Shown: one piece after another, positions 45,994 to 57,989 of the stretch
How the letters are laid out: each line of letters begins with the position of its first letter
Position numbering within the stretch: position 1 is the first letter of the stretch
Assembly (NCBI GenBank): GCA_030407005.1
Contig: JAUDYN010000007.1
Span: 1,054,001 to 1,118,000 of the forward strand
Length of the DNA: 64,000 bases
From: Desarmillaria ectypa
Taxonomy: Eukaryota; Basidiomycota; Agaricomycetes; Agaricales; Physalacriaceae
Direction of reading: 5' to 3'
Translations under genes and position numbers: made by a program
Notes under the pieces: model-generated
What the model was told of the DNA's origin: nothing
Database searches by the model: none
Seen by the model: only the letters and a program-made list of their open reading frames with translations

Positions 45994-48779
45994 TTAAACG
46001 AGAATTTTACATAGGAGGAAAAGGCCAACGGTACCGAATTGCTGAACTTGTTCGGGTAGGGTGTCTGAGGATGAATCCCAGATGACAGCAGATGCAGGGG
46101 CGGCATTCTCCCCAAGATGCGTAGTAGCGGGAATAGTAGAATCACCTAAAACATTAGCAGTTTCAACGGAAGCCATGGTCTTGAACGTTCTCCTACATGC
46201 CCATTTGTGCCAGTCACGCGAATGTGGTCAATTTGAAACAGCCAACTCACACTGAACGACCGGCAAGATTCCATCTATTAACGGACTAATGTCAATTCGT
46301 TCAGAGTATGAAACATTTAACACTCACGTATCGGCAGCATGTATGAAGGTAGCCAGGCACTGTTCAAAGCCGGCCAGGTCATCTGCATTTGGAAGACGCC
46401 CTGCCCGTTTGCTACTCCAGATGTTCATAGCCAGTATAGTGCCAGACATAAAGGCTGCCATCTAAATTGACTTCTAGTTAACGGATATAACGGAGGTAGA
46501 GACGTTCAGCTCACCAGAATGGGGGGCACAGTGGTTTTGATTCTGGTGAGATGCACTTGAAGGATTCGAGTACAGGATCTGGCTGCAGCTGTAGATATAA
46601 TGAGAGACAGCTCGGACAGAGGAGAAGCAGTGCGTAGAAAGGGGCGGTGTATATGGATCTGGAGCATATAGTAGGTGTTATATAGAACTGCAGATTGATA
46701 CAAGAACAGCTTATTGTCGCGGTCGGGATCCCAACGCACTACAAGGCGGTCAGCAGAATATCGACTCACAAATATAACGGAAGAACTTACAATGGTTGGG
46801 GAGAGTGTTCATCCAAGCATTCATGGATGAATCGATGTCACAAACAAGACGCTCCTCCCATCCCTTTCCAGTAAGACCCCACATGTTTCGACCTTTGTTG
46901 ATAGAATATAGCATCCTCACGACAACCGACATTATACCGCTCAACTGTATTTGCGCGTTGAAATAGCTGATTTTGGAAGGTTCGTTGGCTGGTTGGCAAA
47001 AATGCACTTCTCCGTCTGATCCGATATCCCAGTATTCGTCGTCGCATTCAACGGGTAGCTCCAAGTCGAGGCTGTGGCAAAAAACAAAAAAAAAACATGA
47101 CCGTTCAGCAGATGTAGTGTAATATACCAAAACGACGTACTCTTCCTCTTGTATCATGATAGGTCGGCCCAGGTGTAGACTTAATAATCTATCAAACATA
47201 ACAAGCGCCCTACACACAGTACTATCAGCATCCCTCGGCGATACGAAGATTAGGAAAAGTACCAAAAAGATCGTTTCTTGAGTTCATCATCAGCTGTCAG
47301 CTTATACCCCCCGGGCTTTCGCCTATGTAACCCAATTTCTATTGCGTTGCGTAGTCCCATCCCAATAACCGTCCAGCTAAACTGAGGAACGGAAGTTCCG
47401 ATGATGTATACCGCCCCGAGCTTCCAAAGGCACTGTCCTGAGCTTGATTGGAAAATGCAAGTCGGAGATCAGACTTACAGCAGCCCCCTGAATGTCATGC
47501 AAATTAGGAGGAGACATAACCGCTTTCTGGAAGATGGGAACCTGCACAAGGAACCTCCATCCTGCAGAAAGCTTCGATCCGGGATTGGCTAATACCCTTG
47601 GGTCGTCAGAATAACGCGAGGCAACAGCTAAAATAAGAAGCAGCAGACAACCGAAACTTTCATCCCGTAGGTGTAACCCGTTGGCAACGTCTTTCATGAA
47701 TGTAGGTCGATGCAGGATTGGAAGGATTGTATTGGTCGTTTCAAAATATATGGAGACTAGGCCCGTGATAAGATCGTTGTCAGGAAAGACATAGCGAGAT
47801 CTTTCAGCGTCGGCGGTGGCGTGCTCCCACTAGCCATCAAGACAGTTTAGCAAAAGGACAACTGTCTGTTAAAGGAAGACATACAGGATATAAACTGGAA
47901 TAGTCTTGTAGTTGCATCAGATCCAAGCTACCGGTCACTTTCTTTTTGGTAGAAAGGGCACTCATGAAAAACGCCAAAGTACTTGATGGTCCGAAACACC
48001 TCTCGCTAAAGGCTTTGTGATGTTTCAACGACAGATTCTTCATTTTTTCTCCAAGGTCCAGGTGCACAAAGTCATCATCAAGCTCGGCCATCTCAGACGT
48101 ATGGCTTGCAGGTCGGGATGCACCTCCTTGCATGGATGTCGGCACGTGTCTTGGCATCCATTGCATTTCTGTCCCTTTAGGTAGAATAATATCCGGATTG
48201 ACCTAAAATGACTGAGAAATTTCATGGGGCGGGTACAATATTTCCGAACCTCTTTAAGCATACGCTCCAATTCTTCGGCGCGTCGCTCCAAGTCCGCCAC
48301 GTAGCTGATCAGATATCAGCTGCATATCAGAGTCCCCTGGTTTACAATTGTCGCACTTAGCATTGTATTTGCGTTTCTGTGGATTTGAAGATCCTGGAGC
48401 CGAGTCTTGGTTGGGACTACAGAAATCAGTGCATATTTGAGCGTTGAGACAGACAAAACAGACATGGGCTTATGGCCACGTTTCTGTATGAGAGTTATTG
48501 TGATGACTCTTAGCATTTCACAGTGAAGGGAAAACTGGCCTTTGCCGGAGCCGCATACGTGCACTCTACATTGACCACGATGCAATTTGAGCAGCGGTTT
48601 CCCTGTTCAACGTCATCACCTATCCATTTTAAAGATTCAGCTTCTATTAGTTGCTCTGATGAAGCGGGTGGGCTTATACATCTTACTAGCAATGAGCTCT
48701 GCGTCAGAAACAGCCAGGAGAACAAGACCTAGAAAAAAATACTTTTCTTTTCACGGCACCTATCGCATGCGCGGGGCAT
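45994..48779 (-). CDS. Zn2Cys6 transcription factor with fungal_trans domain
   Basis: Thirteen exons on the minus strand (48779-48743, 48685-48522, 48483-48464, 48304-48250, 48202-47885, 47829-47479, 47432-47263, 47209-47141, 47071-46791, 46738-46515, 46461-46328, 46274-46251, 46192-45994), 681 residues. The N-terminus is ACDRCREKKIRC, then GNRCSNCIVVNVECTY, a basic KRGHKP and a dimerisation coiled coil YVADLERRAEELERMLKE. The mid-protein fungal_trans region includes LVSIYFETTNTILPILHRPT, LILAVASRYSDDPRV, SVPQFSWTVIGMGLRNAIEI, LGRPIMIQEEDLDLELPVEC and LYNTYYMLQIHIHRPFL. A nuclear regulator of unknown targets. Oddity: the spacing between Cys3 and Cys4 of the zinc cluster is 28 residues, against the usual 5-12. 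The adjacent P450 pseudogene may be a former target. Confidence 0.82.
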
Positions 48780-49935
48780 TCTTCTTTTGTTGAAAGACGC
48801 TTCGTCCTCCATGATGGTTGGGAAAGGAGACGTTGTCGACGGTCTTGACTGGGTAGCATACACCGATTTAAGTCGGTCCGAAAGGTGCTTGCGGAATCAT
48901 GCTGACGAAGGACCTGCCGTGGCCATACCGTCATCATTGTCCCAGTATCGTTCATTCGTAATACTATCGTTTATTTTCTCGTCCCTCCCGGATGTCCCTT
49001 CAAGTATTGATGGAGTCGGGCCTTCTGGAATCTGATGCGTTCGAAGTTCGAACTTTAAACTACACATAACGTTGTTTGTATATATTATATTACGAGGCCG
49101 ACCCACCATAAAAGGGGTTTTGCTGACTTCTACCCAACTTCTACCTTGAGGTAAGTCTTAAGGGTCCTGACCGTAAACGGACGTACAAGAACGAGATCGT
49201 AAGGCCCCGTGATTGGTATAGGTATGGTGCGATCCCTAATAAGTATCTGTCCTAATAATTTCTTTCGACCTAAGCTGGTTTTGTCCTGGCTTTAAGGTTG
49301 GGAGGTCAAAATACCAAAGAAATGCGCGGTTTTTGTCTGAAGGGTTGGAACTTGGTATAAATTCTAGCTGCAAGTCTCCGGGTGCATCTTTCGCTATATT
49401 CAGGGCCCAAACTCGGTCTGGTCTAGCAACCTACAGCATCCAACCATGTTCGGTTTACGGATAAAGTTTGGCTCATTGGCTAATGAAAACGGCACTGCGC
49501 TTTTCCCCTCTTCGAGCTAAACATTGCATCGTTGGCCCGTGATGACTCAGTACGGCAGTCATTGTGTTTCGTCAATTTATTCCATCACCAATTAGAACTT
49601 CTCTATAATTTTCTGAAAGCACACTCGGTTAAAGTATATGGCAGTTTGAGATTCGAGAAGTCGCATCTCGCGTTGTTTTTCACTGATACGGTGAGTTTAT
49701 GTCGAATTATTTCTCTCCGTGGTGACAAATATCTTCTCAAGGGCTAATGTTTGTTCGAGAATCGGAAGCCTGCCGTTCAAATGAACTTCAATCATTATCC
49801 TTACTCTGACGCAGTGTACTGTATCTCCGAGCCTGAAGGAAGGTTCGTGATCTTGCCAAGGCATATAAGTGTTCTCTGTTTCTTCGAGACGTAGCCATAT
49901 AAAACGTCTTTGCATCGTATAGCTACAGAACAACA
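48780..49935. other. Intergenic between the divergent regulator and P450 pseudogene
   Basis: No gene seen. This 1.16 kb interval would have been a shared promoter for the Zn2Cys6 gene and the P450 start. Confidence 0.5.
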
Positions 49936-50520
49936 ATGTCCCATCTCAGCTTCGAATCGCTGCATACCGACCTCCCAACTTTCATTACCACTGTTATTGG
50001 GTTGGCCATTCTGGTTCGCCTGGTCCCCTACCTCATCGACTCTCATCGACTCCGTTCATATCCTGGTCCTCTGCTCGCAAAGTTTTCCGATGTATGGCTA
50101 GGCTGTGTAGCTTATCAAGGACATCCTTCGGAAGTTGTCCATGACTTGCATAAGAAATATGGCCAGTCCATTCTCAGATCTGCCCCCGTTCGTCGGTGGC
50201 TAATTGGTGTCTCTCAAGGATTTTTCGTCCGCATAGCGCATAATCACATTTCTGTAGCACTGTCAGAAGCACAGCCAGTGGTATACGGGCACGGAAACAG
50301 GGCACTGAAGTCGTCATTCCATGATGTGCTCACGACAACATCTCATGGACTGTTTGACGTTCGTAATCGCTAGGCCCAGATAGGCCATCTGACAAAGGCA
50401 GGGTAGAATATAGTAGAACAGACTTCACAGGAGATCGTTCATAATCGTGGTGAAAAAGGAGGCACCACATGGCGCAGTAGTACATGCCCTCGACCTCAAG
50501 CTGTTAACGGTATAGCTAAG
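49936..50520 (+). pseudogene. Cytochrome P450, 5' fragment with stop codons
   Basis: Reads as the N-terminus of a fungal microsomal P450: a membrane anchor (TFITTVIGLAILVRLVPYLI), the proline hinge YPGPLLAKFSDVW, HDLHKKYG, FVRIAHNHISVA, VVYGHGNRALKSSF and HGLFDVRNR. It is then cut by a TAG at 50371-50373. The same frame continues with family-like NIVEQTSQEIVHN and GGTTWRS after a second TAG. No I-helix, ExxR or haem-cysteine motif is found downstream, where dispersed repeat copy B begins. It is a truncated, inactive copy. Confidence 0.75.
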
Positions 50521-50889
50521 TCGAATTTTTGAACGTGAAACAGAACAGTAGCATCTCGTCGCTGTATTACCTCAGGGTACATATTTGCCCGGTCCTTTTG
50601 TATTCGTGCTTTTGGAAGATAACAACGAATGGGATTTTCCTGAATCTCTTGTCTTCCCCAGTCCGAGAGAGCCGCGATGGAGATGGAATATTGAACGAGT
50701 GGCTGAAATTTTACCCATTCAATCTCGATGATGCGGTCGAGCTTCCGAGAGCTTCTAAGATGGACATAAAGATTTGCCAGTGTGACCCCAACAGGCTCAA
50801 ACTTACCTTTATACAAGCTTGATGGGGCGGAAAACACATTAGTGAGGGGATAGCCTTGCCATCGATGTGCGCCTTCATGCTACCCACAT

Positions 50890-51290
50890 CCGCAGACCGA
50901 TCCCTTTGTCCATGAAGCCGAGGTTGTCTCCTCTCAAATACTTACCTGGAGAGTGGACTCTCTACGAGAAAGAGATTATCATCATCAATCTTATTGATGG
51001 GCTTGGTGACATAAAATCCTCCCCTCGGGGACAGGAACATCTTCCTCTCCGAAGGCGGCCTGTTCTTAACTTGTACTTTCGAGGCGGGGGCGGTTCCTTG
51101 TGGACTGTGATATCGGGCATTGACTTGTGCGGATGTATCACAGGCGATTCCGGGAGCAGATGCGCAGTGGTGGTACAAAAAGCAGGAGAAAACTGATTGG
51201 CCGATGCTCAGTCCGTACGTAGAGAGATTCAAGAGCTGATCTCTTGTGTTCAATAACTTGCCAGAAAAATAAAGGATTGTTGCCCTCAAT
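50890..51290. repeat. Dispersed repeat, copy B
   Basis: Direct-orientation relative of the repeat at 45.4-45.7 kb, with about 130 bp of extra sequence in the middle. It follows the point where the P450 pseudogene loses similarity, so its arrival may have caused or followed the truncation. Confidence 0.7.
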
Positions 51291-52004
51291 TGCAGTGTCG
51301 CCCATTTATGTTTCGGATTTGACGAGCGCCTGCGAACAGTTAATCGTTGGCCGGATGGTATAGTATGTGGTACGCTCAGCAGAAACCGAGTGCACATGTT
51401 AACCAAAGCCCTTCGGAGACCGAAAGCTTTAGTTCCAAGATGAAAGATAACGAAGCTTTATTCAGTATTTCATACTTTGTCGCCGTACAACAGTTTGCGG
51501 CCCCATTCCTGCAGTCGTTTATCGGATGTCCTGACCCAGTGGTACACTGCATCCACTTCTCCATTCCATGTCTCGTGTATCAAAGATGCAAACGGTCTGT
51601 GCGCGATTCGCGAGGCTGCAGAGGGTGGTGCGATGACCACGTTGGGGGTTTCGACGAGGCGAACACTGAGTTGATGAAGGCTTTTTTTGTCGAAGTGTAT
51701 GGCATCAGGACCACTGGCTGGCAATCAAGGGTAATGATGACGCACTCTTTGTGATGCTGCTCCGTCCTAGTATGAACCAGACATTGAGTACAGCGTTTCC
51801 AAAAAGTTGCTGGTGGGACTTGCCTTGATTGTATCAAGTTGGAGAACCCATAGTAAACCTAACAGAAATCAGGATTCTGAAGAAGCACGGAATATGTAGA
51901 GCCCACCCCTCCAGCAACCAGGGCGCCTGAAACGGGTCCCAACAGAAACGACATGGGGAGGAACGGAGCCAGGAGAGAAAGAAAATGCACAGCCACGGAG
52001 GCAT

Positions 52005-53475
52005 ATGCGTGTGTCCATTCCGACCATCCCACTCTCTTCAACTCCCAGCTTGCCTGTTAGCGTCACAGAGGCCGTCCAACGTGTCGTTGAGTTCCTTGCT
52101 CCTGGAAAGGTCACTTTGATCACTGGTGCTGGCGTCAGCGTCGATTCTGGTATACGGGCCTACAGAGGCCACAATGGACAATATATGAACCCCAATTACA
52201 AGTAAGAAATGTTTGCTTCGTTCACGTTGGCGCCTTTGCTCACCAGTATTCTAGGCCTATCTTTTATCACGAACTAGTGGATGAAACAGAGAAGGGATTC
52301 GCTTTCAGGTGCATCAGCTGGTAGATTCACCTAGAATAAGACTTCATTATTATCAGGCAGCGATACTGGTTGCGGTCCTATCTAGGATACAAGCCCGTCG
52401 TGAGCGCTCTCCCTAACACGACTCATTGTGCTCTCGCCGCACTTCAACATGCCTCAGTAATTCCCCGCATCGTCACCCAGGTGAGCAAGTCATCCGCCAA
52501 CCCAGCCGACATCGTCGTTATTCATTGCCCAGAATGTCGACGGATTGCACCACAAAGCCCTTTCTCTATCGAAAATCAGCCCAGTACGGATGCAGCAAGC
52601 TATTCTTGAGCTCCACGGGACATTACACGTCAGGATCTTTCTCCCTTGCCTAAGTTCCCGATTTAACCCCCAAGTATTTAGCGCGTGCGCTGCAAACACG
52701 GACACCTAGTCGACCGCTCGACCTTCCAGTATATGCTTTCTCAAGCTAATCCACAATGGAAAGATTTTCTGGAGGACGTCGAAAGGACAGGCAATAGGCT
52801 GAGGACGAACCCAGATGGTGATGTACGCAAATCAAAGGACATTTTTGCTTGCTCCCTAACAAATCGTGGCTTAGGTCGATGCTGAAAGTCTCGGCGCGTC
52901 TTATAGTGACTTCATTGTCCCGGACTGTCCCACGTGCTTATCTGAAAATCGACGAAATTCGGTGCACAAGCCAGAGGTCATCTTTTTTGGAGAATCGATA
53001 TCACCGCACGTCAAAGATAGATCGTAGGGTCTTGCGTCTATCTACCCTTAAATACCGAACTAATCATGGGGTTTAGTTTTCTCGACATTGAACGCTCAGA
53101 TAGAGTACTGATAATGGGCACCACCTTGGCTACATTCTCTGCATTTAGATTGCTCAAACATGCTCTTGAGCTCAACAAACCGGTTTTGGTGATTAACGTT
53201 GGGCCTACGCGGGCGGATAACGTGCCTGGGGTGGAGAAGATTGATATTACCAGTGGCGCAATAATGACGGAAGTGGTGCGAGCGTTACTGTACGTGGAAT
53301 TTGGCTTTTTTTTTTTTTTTTTTTTTTTTTTTTGTTGTGGCTATTCATATTGCTAAACCCTCGCAGAGGCAGCCGTGTCCAGGATGACTCCATAATCCTG
53401 GAGATGCTGCAGAGTGGGATCGTTAAACCCCCACCTGCGGATGATGATGTCCGTGCGCCCGGGGTTGAAGGATAG
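52005..53475 (+). CDS. Sirtuin, NAD-dependent protein deacylase (SIRT4-like)
   Basis: Eight exons (52005-52201, 52255-52308, 52357-52480, 52533-52628, 52682-52822, 52875-53023, 53077-53289, 53367-53475), 360 residues. The NAD-binding GAGVSVDSGIRAYRG is at 41-55, NVDGLH at 126-131 and the catalytic His in LELHG at 153. Later come PEVIFFGESI and the Rossmann segment VLIMGTTLATFSAF ... VLVINVGPTRADN. The zinc site has CPTC as its second pair, but the first is CKHGH rather than CxxC. A mitochondrial location is likely from the family; the first 20 residues lack acidic side chains. The intron after exon 7 contains a T28 run. Confidence 0.9.
53306..53333. repeat. T28 homopolymer in the last sirtuin intron
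   Basis: Twenty-eight T between the donor at 53290 and the acceptor at 53366. It may act as an extended polypyrimidine tract, or be a length artefact. Confidence 0.85.
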
Positions 53476-54701
53476 GATAGTAGATATTGAAGAGGAGCTG
53501 CGGTTACAAGAGCTTGTATTTTAATCATACTTTATTTTTAGGGTTCAGCAAAAGCTGACATCTTCCGCAGATGTTATACATCCTTAACCGAGTGTAACAT
53601 CCAGGGTTTAGTAACGTTGTTCCCTCTTCATGAATTGAGAGGCAGACGAAGTATGCACTCATTCATGGTTTATTTCTATGCTTTTGCACACATTGTTAGG
53701 GTCACCAGCCGCAGGATTAGTGTTGCTGCGTCCATGCCGTCTGCTCTCACTACAGCCGCACGCAAGATGAAAAAATTCTTTGATTGTGGAATGCGTTGCG
53801 TTAAGACACTCCGAAGATATTACTTACCCATATCCTTCCTCTGACCCTCTCATCTTTAATGATGTGGAAGAGGCGTCGTGGCGCTGTGACTTAACGTCGG
53901 GAGTTTGTAGCCAGCTCAGCTTCTGTGAAGGTTTGCCCACATACGGCGTTTTTATCCCTAAAATAGTTCTGATACTGGTCTACATCTTGCGAAGGGTTGT
54001 CGGCTACTGACTGGTTGCTGCTTGTTTCTGGTATTCCTGTGGCTGCTCTACGGGAATCACCACCTCATGCTGTATAGTCTACTTACAACATCAAAGTTTG
54101 GATTGGGTAAGTACCTGGTCTTCACAACGATGGAGGGCTGTTTTGCTGAAGAGCCTTATCCTGCAGATCGAACTTTGTCCAGTGCACTAACCGACTGTTT
54201 CGGGTTGTTTCGATGCCCTAGTACCCAAGCAAGTAGAGTGTACCTTGTCAGTTTCAGCATATTTATAGCGTTAAGTGCCTACGTCGTCTGCGACAATGAT
54301 CTGATCATTCAATACTTGCCGCCAGGCTCTAGCTGAGGTTCTGTTGCTTTGACATGTCTTAGTCTCACGAATCCGAACTCATACATATAGTTTCTGGAGG
54401 AAAATCCGTTCGCATGTTAACTTATTCAGGGTTTTTAGTCAACTCGCCCGACACGGCACTGGATGGATCAACCCCGTCCTCTAGGAAGTTTATCTACACT
54501 TACAGTTGGCTCTTGATATTTATCCATGTCTTTAAAGCCTGTACGTACTCCCACTTTTTGGGTGTTGCATGGAATCGGGTCTTTCCATCGAGTCAGGACA
54601 CTGCCTTGAAGCCCCAGTAATCGTATAAAGGAAGAAAGCCCATTCTTTGTATCGAGCACTGACTGGCTTCCGATCACCCCCAAAGTCTATCTCCCATCGT
54701 C
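53476..54701. other. 1.2 kb with no recognised gene
   Basis: Short frames only; the longest (54022-54336, 104 codons) is hydrophobic, but no family was recognised. Confidence 0.4.
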
Positions 54702-55160
54702 ATGAAGGTCGGCCCTTTATTCTACCTTGCCACGCCGAGCTTCTAATTTTCTTGCCCGCCTCACTAACTGACGCACCTGCCAGATTCTTGTCGGTGCTTC
54801 GGCTCTACCCTCTCTAGGAAGCTTAAGTGCTCAGCAGCAAATAGCCCATATTGCATATGACGAAGACAATGGACAGCTCACGGCGTTCAAGCCCGATAGG
54901 TCACTGTATGGGCGCTACCTTGCCCACGGACCGCTACTTTCAAGCTGGTCTGCACCCCCACAATATGAGTGCTGCCGAAGCTCAGTCCCGTAAATACAGC
55001 TTTTCTCTATGCAGGATTGTCTGCACTCATAACATGCACTATAGTTCCTGGTTGGGATGCTATTGAAAAGTATGCCGTAGGTCATTGGGGAGATGGTAGC
55101 CGAAAAATCGTAACGAATCCGCGCAAGGCAAGCTACTCATCGTACTTACTCTTGTAGGTA
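54702..55160 (+). pseudogene. Possible small secreted protein gene, probably broken
   Basis: Joining 54702-54707 to 54784-54899 gives a signal-like start (MKILVGASALPSLGSLSAQ) followed by AHIAYDEDNGQLTAFKPD. A downstream segment near 54975-55137 reads PGWDAIEKYAVGHWGDGSRK then IVTNP. This resembles the C-terminal pattern of short secreted basidiomycete proteins, recalled only in outline. I could not connect the parts in one frame with convincing splice sites. Low confidence. Confidence 0.3.
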
Positions 55161-55434
55161 TTCGGCCGACGTTGACAGTAGAAAGGAGAATAAGATTGCG
55201 AGAGAGAAGATGGTCCAAACTTACATACTGTAGCTACTTATATACTGGTACTATAGTCCTATATGAAATGGCATGTATGATAAGACAACGGTAAAGACTA
55301 GCAAAGATAAGTCTTGGTAGGAACAATAAGATAATTGCGGTCCGAGACAGCCAGTGTAAGAACAATGTGTGCATTCAGTGGCACGAAATCCTCCACATCC
55401 CATACAAACTTTTCATTTCGACCTCCGGGTCGAA

Positions 55435-57105
55435 TCATGCGTCATTTTCCGGATCATCGGCAATGCCCGTGAGGTCTGACGCATCCACGAGCTCCGTCAC
55501 CTTGTACTCCCTCCTCGACCTCGCGCAGTACGGGATCAAGCGAAACGCGGCGAATTTCAAACGTGAGACGACACCATTGAGTTCGGCCAGGTAGTAGGCG
55601 CCTCCCTTCGTACGACGGACAACCACCATAGGACCAAAATAACGAGGCCGGAATTTCCTGTTGGTGCTAACTTCGATGTTCTTGTTCAAAATGAGGACGA
55701 GGGCACCAGGCTTGAAGTTGTAGTGATGGATGGCGCTCTAGAAGCGTCGTTTGAAGTCTGCAATGGATGCAAAACGAGCTTTGATGACACGTTCTTGCAG
55801 GTGAGCTAGGTCCTCATCGCGGTCGTTCTAGCTGACGAGCTCGCATGTAAATCAGATCGGACTCAGATAGTTTGTTGTCGAAGTCGGGAAAGAGGAAGGT
55901 TGCAAGGAGGATATCAAATGGGAGGAGAGCCTCGATGCCGTGAGCAGCATAGCAGCATAGAATGGCGAGTAACCAGTGCGTCGAGTAGTGGTAATACGAT
56001 CTGCCCAAAATGCGAGGTGAGTCTTATTTGGCCAGTCCTTTTCATTCCCTTCGCATAGTTTCTTGATAGTGTCCCAGATAGGACGGTGCGAAACTTCAAC
56101 AAGCCCGTTCGCCTGTGAATTGTATGCAGAGATGCGAATATGGTGAATCCCGTATTTCCGACCCAAGTAATCGACGGTAGCAACAATAGGTGGACCATTG
56201 TCCGTGACGAGTATTTCAGCAATTCCTCCCCACCGGCAGAGGATTTCCTTGAAAATGAACTGGCCAACCGTTTCAGCAGTTTCTCGACGCAAGATACGGA
56301 ATTCGGGCCAATGAGTCAAGCTGCAACGCCCTTGGATGATGTAGTGATATTCACCAGACCTCGGCATATGCATGGTATCAATGTGACACTTCTGGAAGAG
56401 GCCGGAAGGCATATAGATCTTGGGTGGTAAGTGGACATGTTCAGTCGACTCTAATTGTCATTTATGGCATGTCTGCAGGTACCATTTAATATCATTATCC
56501 ATGCCAGGCCACCAGAAGCGATCAGCGATGCGGCGACGAATGGGTTAGAACCCACGACGGTGCCCAAGCTTGTCATGGGCGAGGCGGAGGATATGTAGGC
56601 GCTGTGGGAAGGGAATGACGAGCTGGTGACGACCACCTCGTTCGCGCCGAAAGAGCTGGCCGGCAGTGACAAAGTAGGGGCGGGACTGCTGTTGGAGAAC
56701 GGGCAGCTCGTGAGTGGAAACAGCAGGAGGGTATTTGAGGTTTGAAAGGTAGAACTTGATATTTTCGAGCTGAGCATCGTGACGGCGTGATTCCGGGGTC
56801 TGAGATAAGTCACCCTCTGATTCCCCAGTTGTAGTAAGGGCTAATACCGATGCGCTAGTGGGTTCTGTGGCATCCAAAGCACACACGTTATGTTCACCGG
56901 GTGCGGACTGGAGGAATGACGAGACCCAAACAGTACAACCAAGAACTTCATCATCAATTCACTCTTCGGCAACACCATCAGGTATGTCGCCGTCGTCACT
57001 GGTGCTTTCTGTTGCAGGGAACGAGGCTAGGAAAAGGCAGAGAGAGGGAAGAAGGACTAAGAGAGAGAGAGAAGCTCAGACACAGACACGAACACGCAGA
57101 TGATT
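55435..57105 (-). mobile_element. Ty3/gypsy retrotransposon relic (integrase part), CpG-rich
   Basis: Minus-strand fragments in pol order: LHILRLAHDKLGHRRGF (integrase zinc-binding region, about 56.5 kb), FWWPGMDNDIKWYLQTC, the integrase core ILVTDNGPP ... YNSQANGLVEVSHRPI (about 56.1 kb), and the C-terminal GPY-type module RKFRPRYFGPMVVVRRTKGG (about 55.6 kb). Frame changes and stops between the pieces show it is dead. Reverse transcriptase, gag and LTRs were not found, so only the 3' half of pol remains. CpG dinucleotides are frequent, unlike in the neighbouring element. Confidence 0.8.
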
Positions 57106-57989
57106 TGTTAGGTTGGACAGTACTGCAGAGCTACATAATCATGTTTGTACCTATTGACTACGGATGACTTCGGCATATCGCAACACTCCCACCTGACGAA
57201 GATATCCTACCAAACAAAAAAAAACTCCCACCGAATGAAACAACCAAACAGATGAACCACCAATCTAGATGACAAGCTGACCTACAACTGGATCATGGTC
57301 CCCAAGCTCATACTCATAGCTCTCAGAATCTGAATCTGATGGTGCACCAGGGAATAGACTAACATTAGCCAATAATGTTAGACCCAAACTCCGTTGGATA
57401 ACAATGGTAAACACTTGGGCTGTATTGCATTCATAGAGTCACCCAATGAGTCCACTTGTAATGTTGTCAACTAAGAGTCGAGACTAAAGGCTAGCTTTAG
57501 ACAAGAGGAGAAGTCAACAAGAAAAGTTTGATATGATTAAACTTAGCTTGAAGCTGGAGAATATACAGTGAGAGCTATGCTACTTATATACTAAAGTATG
57601 AGTTCTAATAATAGATCATTCATGCATAAACTGGGTGTAAACAATGATATAGTGGAATGACTGTAGCGAGCTGTAGTTCCCTGTCTTTATAGGTGCTGAG
57701 ATTAGATATGATGATCCAGTGCTAAGATAGTCATGAAAAAGTGAGAAATCATAATATTACCCCCCCATTTAAGACAGTCATCCTGACTGTCATTAAACCC
57801 TGACTAACGGTCCTTCTAAACAAGTTCCTCTTGCATTCCTTGCATCATCATCTCTATTCCACTGATCATCTCCACCATCTCCTCCTTGATCATTTGCCTT
57901 CTAATAGTTGCTGATGAGGTCTTTGAGATCTGTAATTTCCTCTTCACAGTACCAGTATTCGATATGGGGATATTTCTTGACTAAATATC

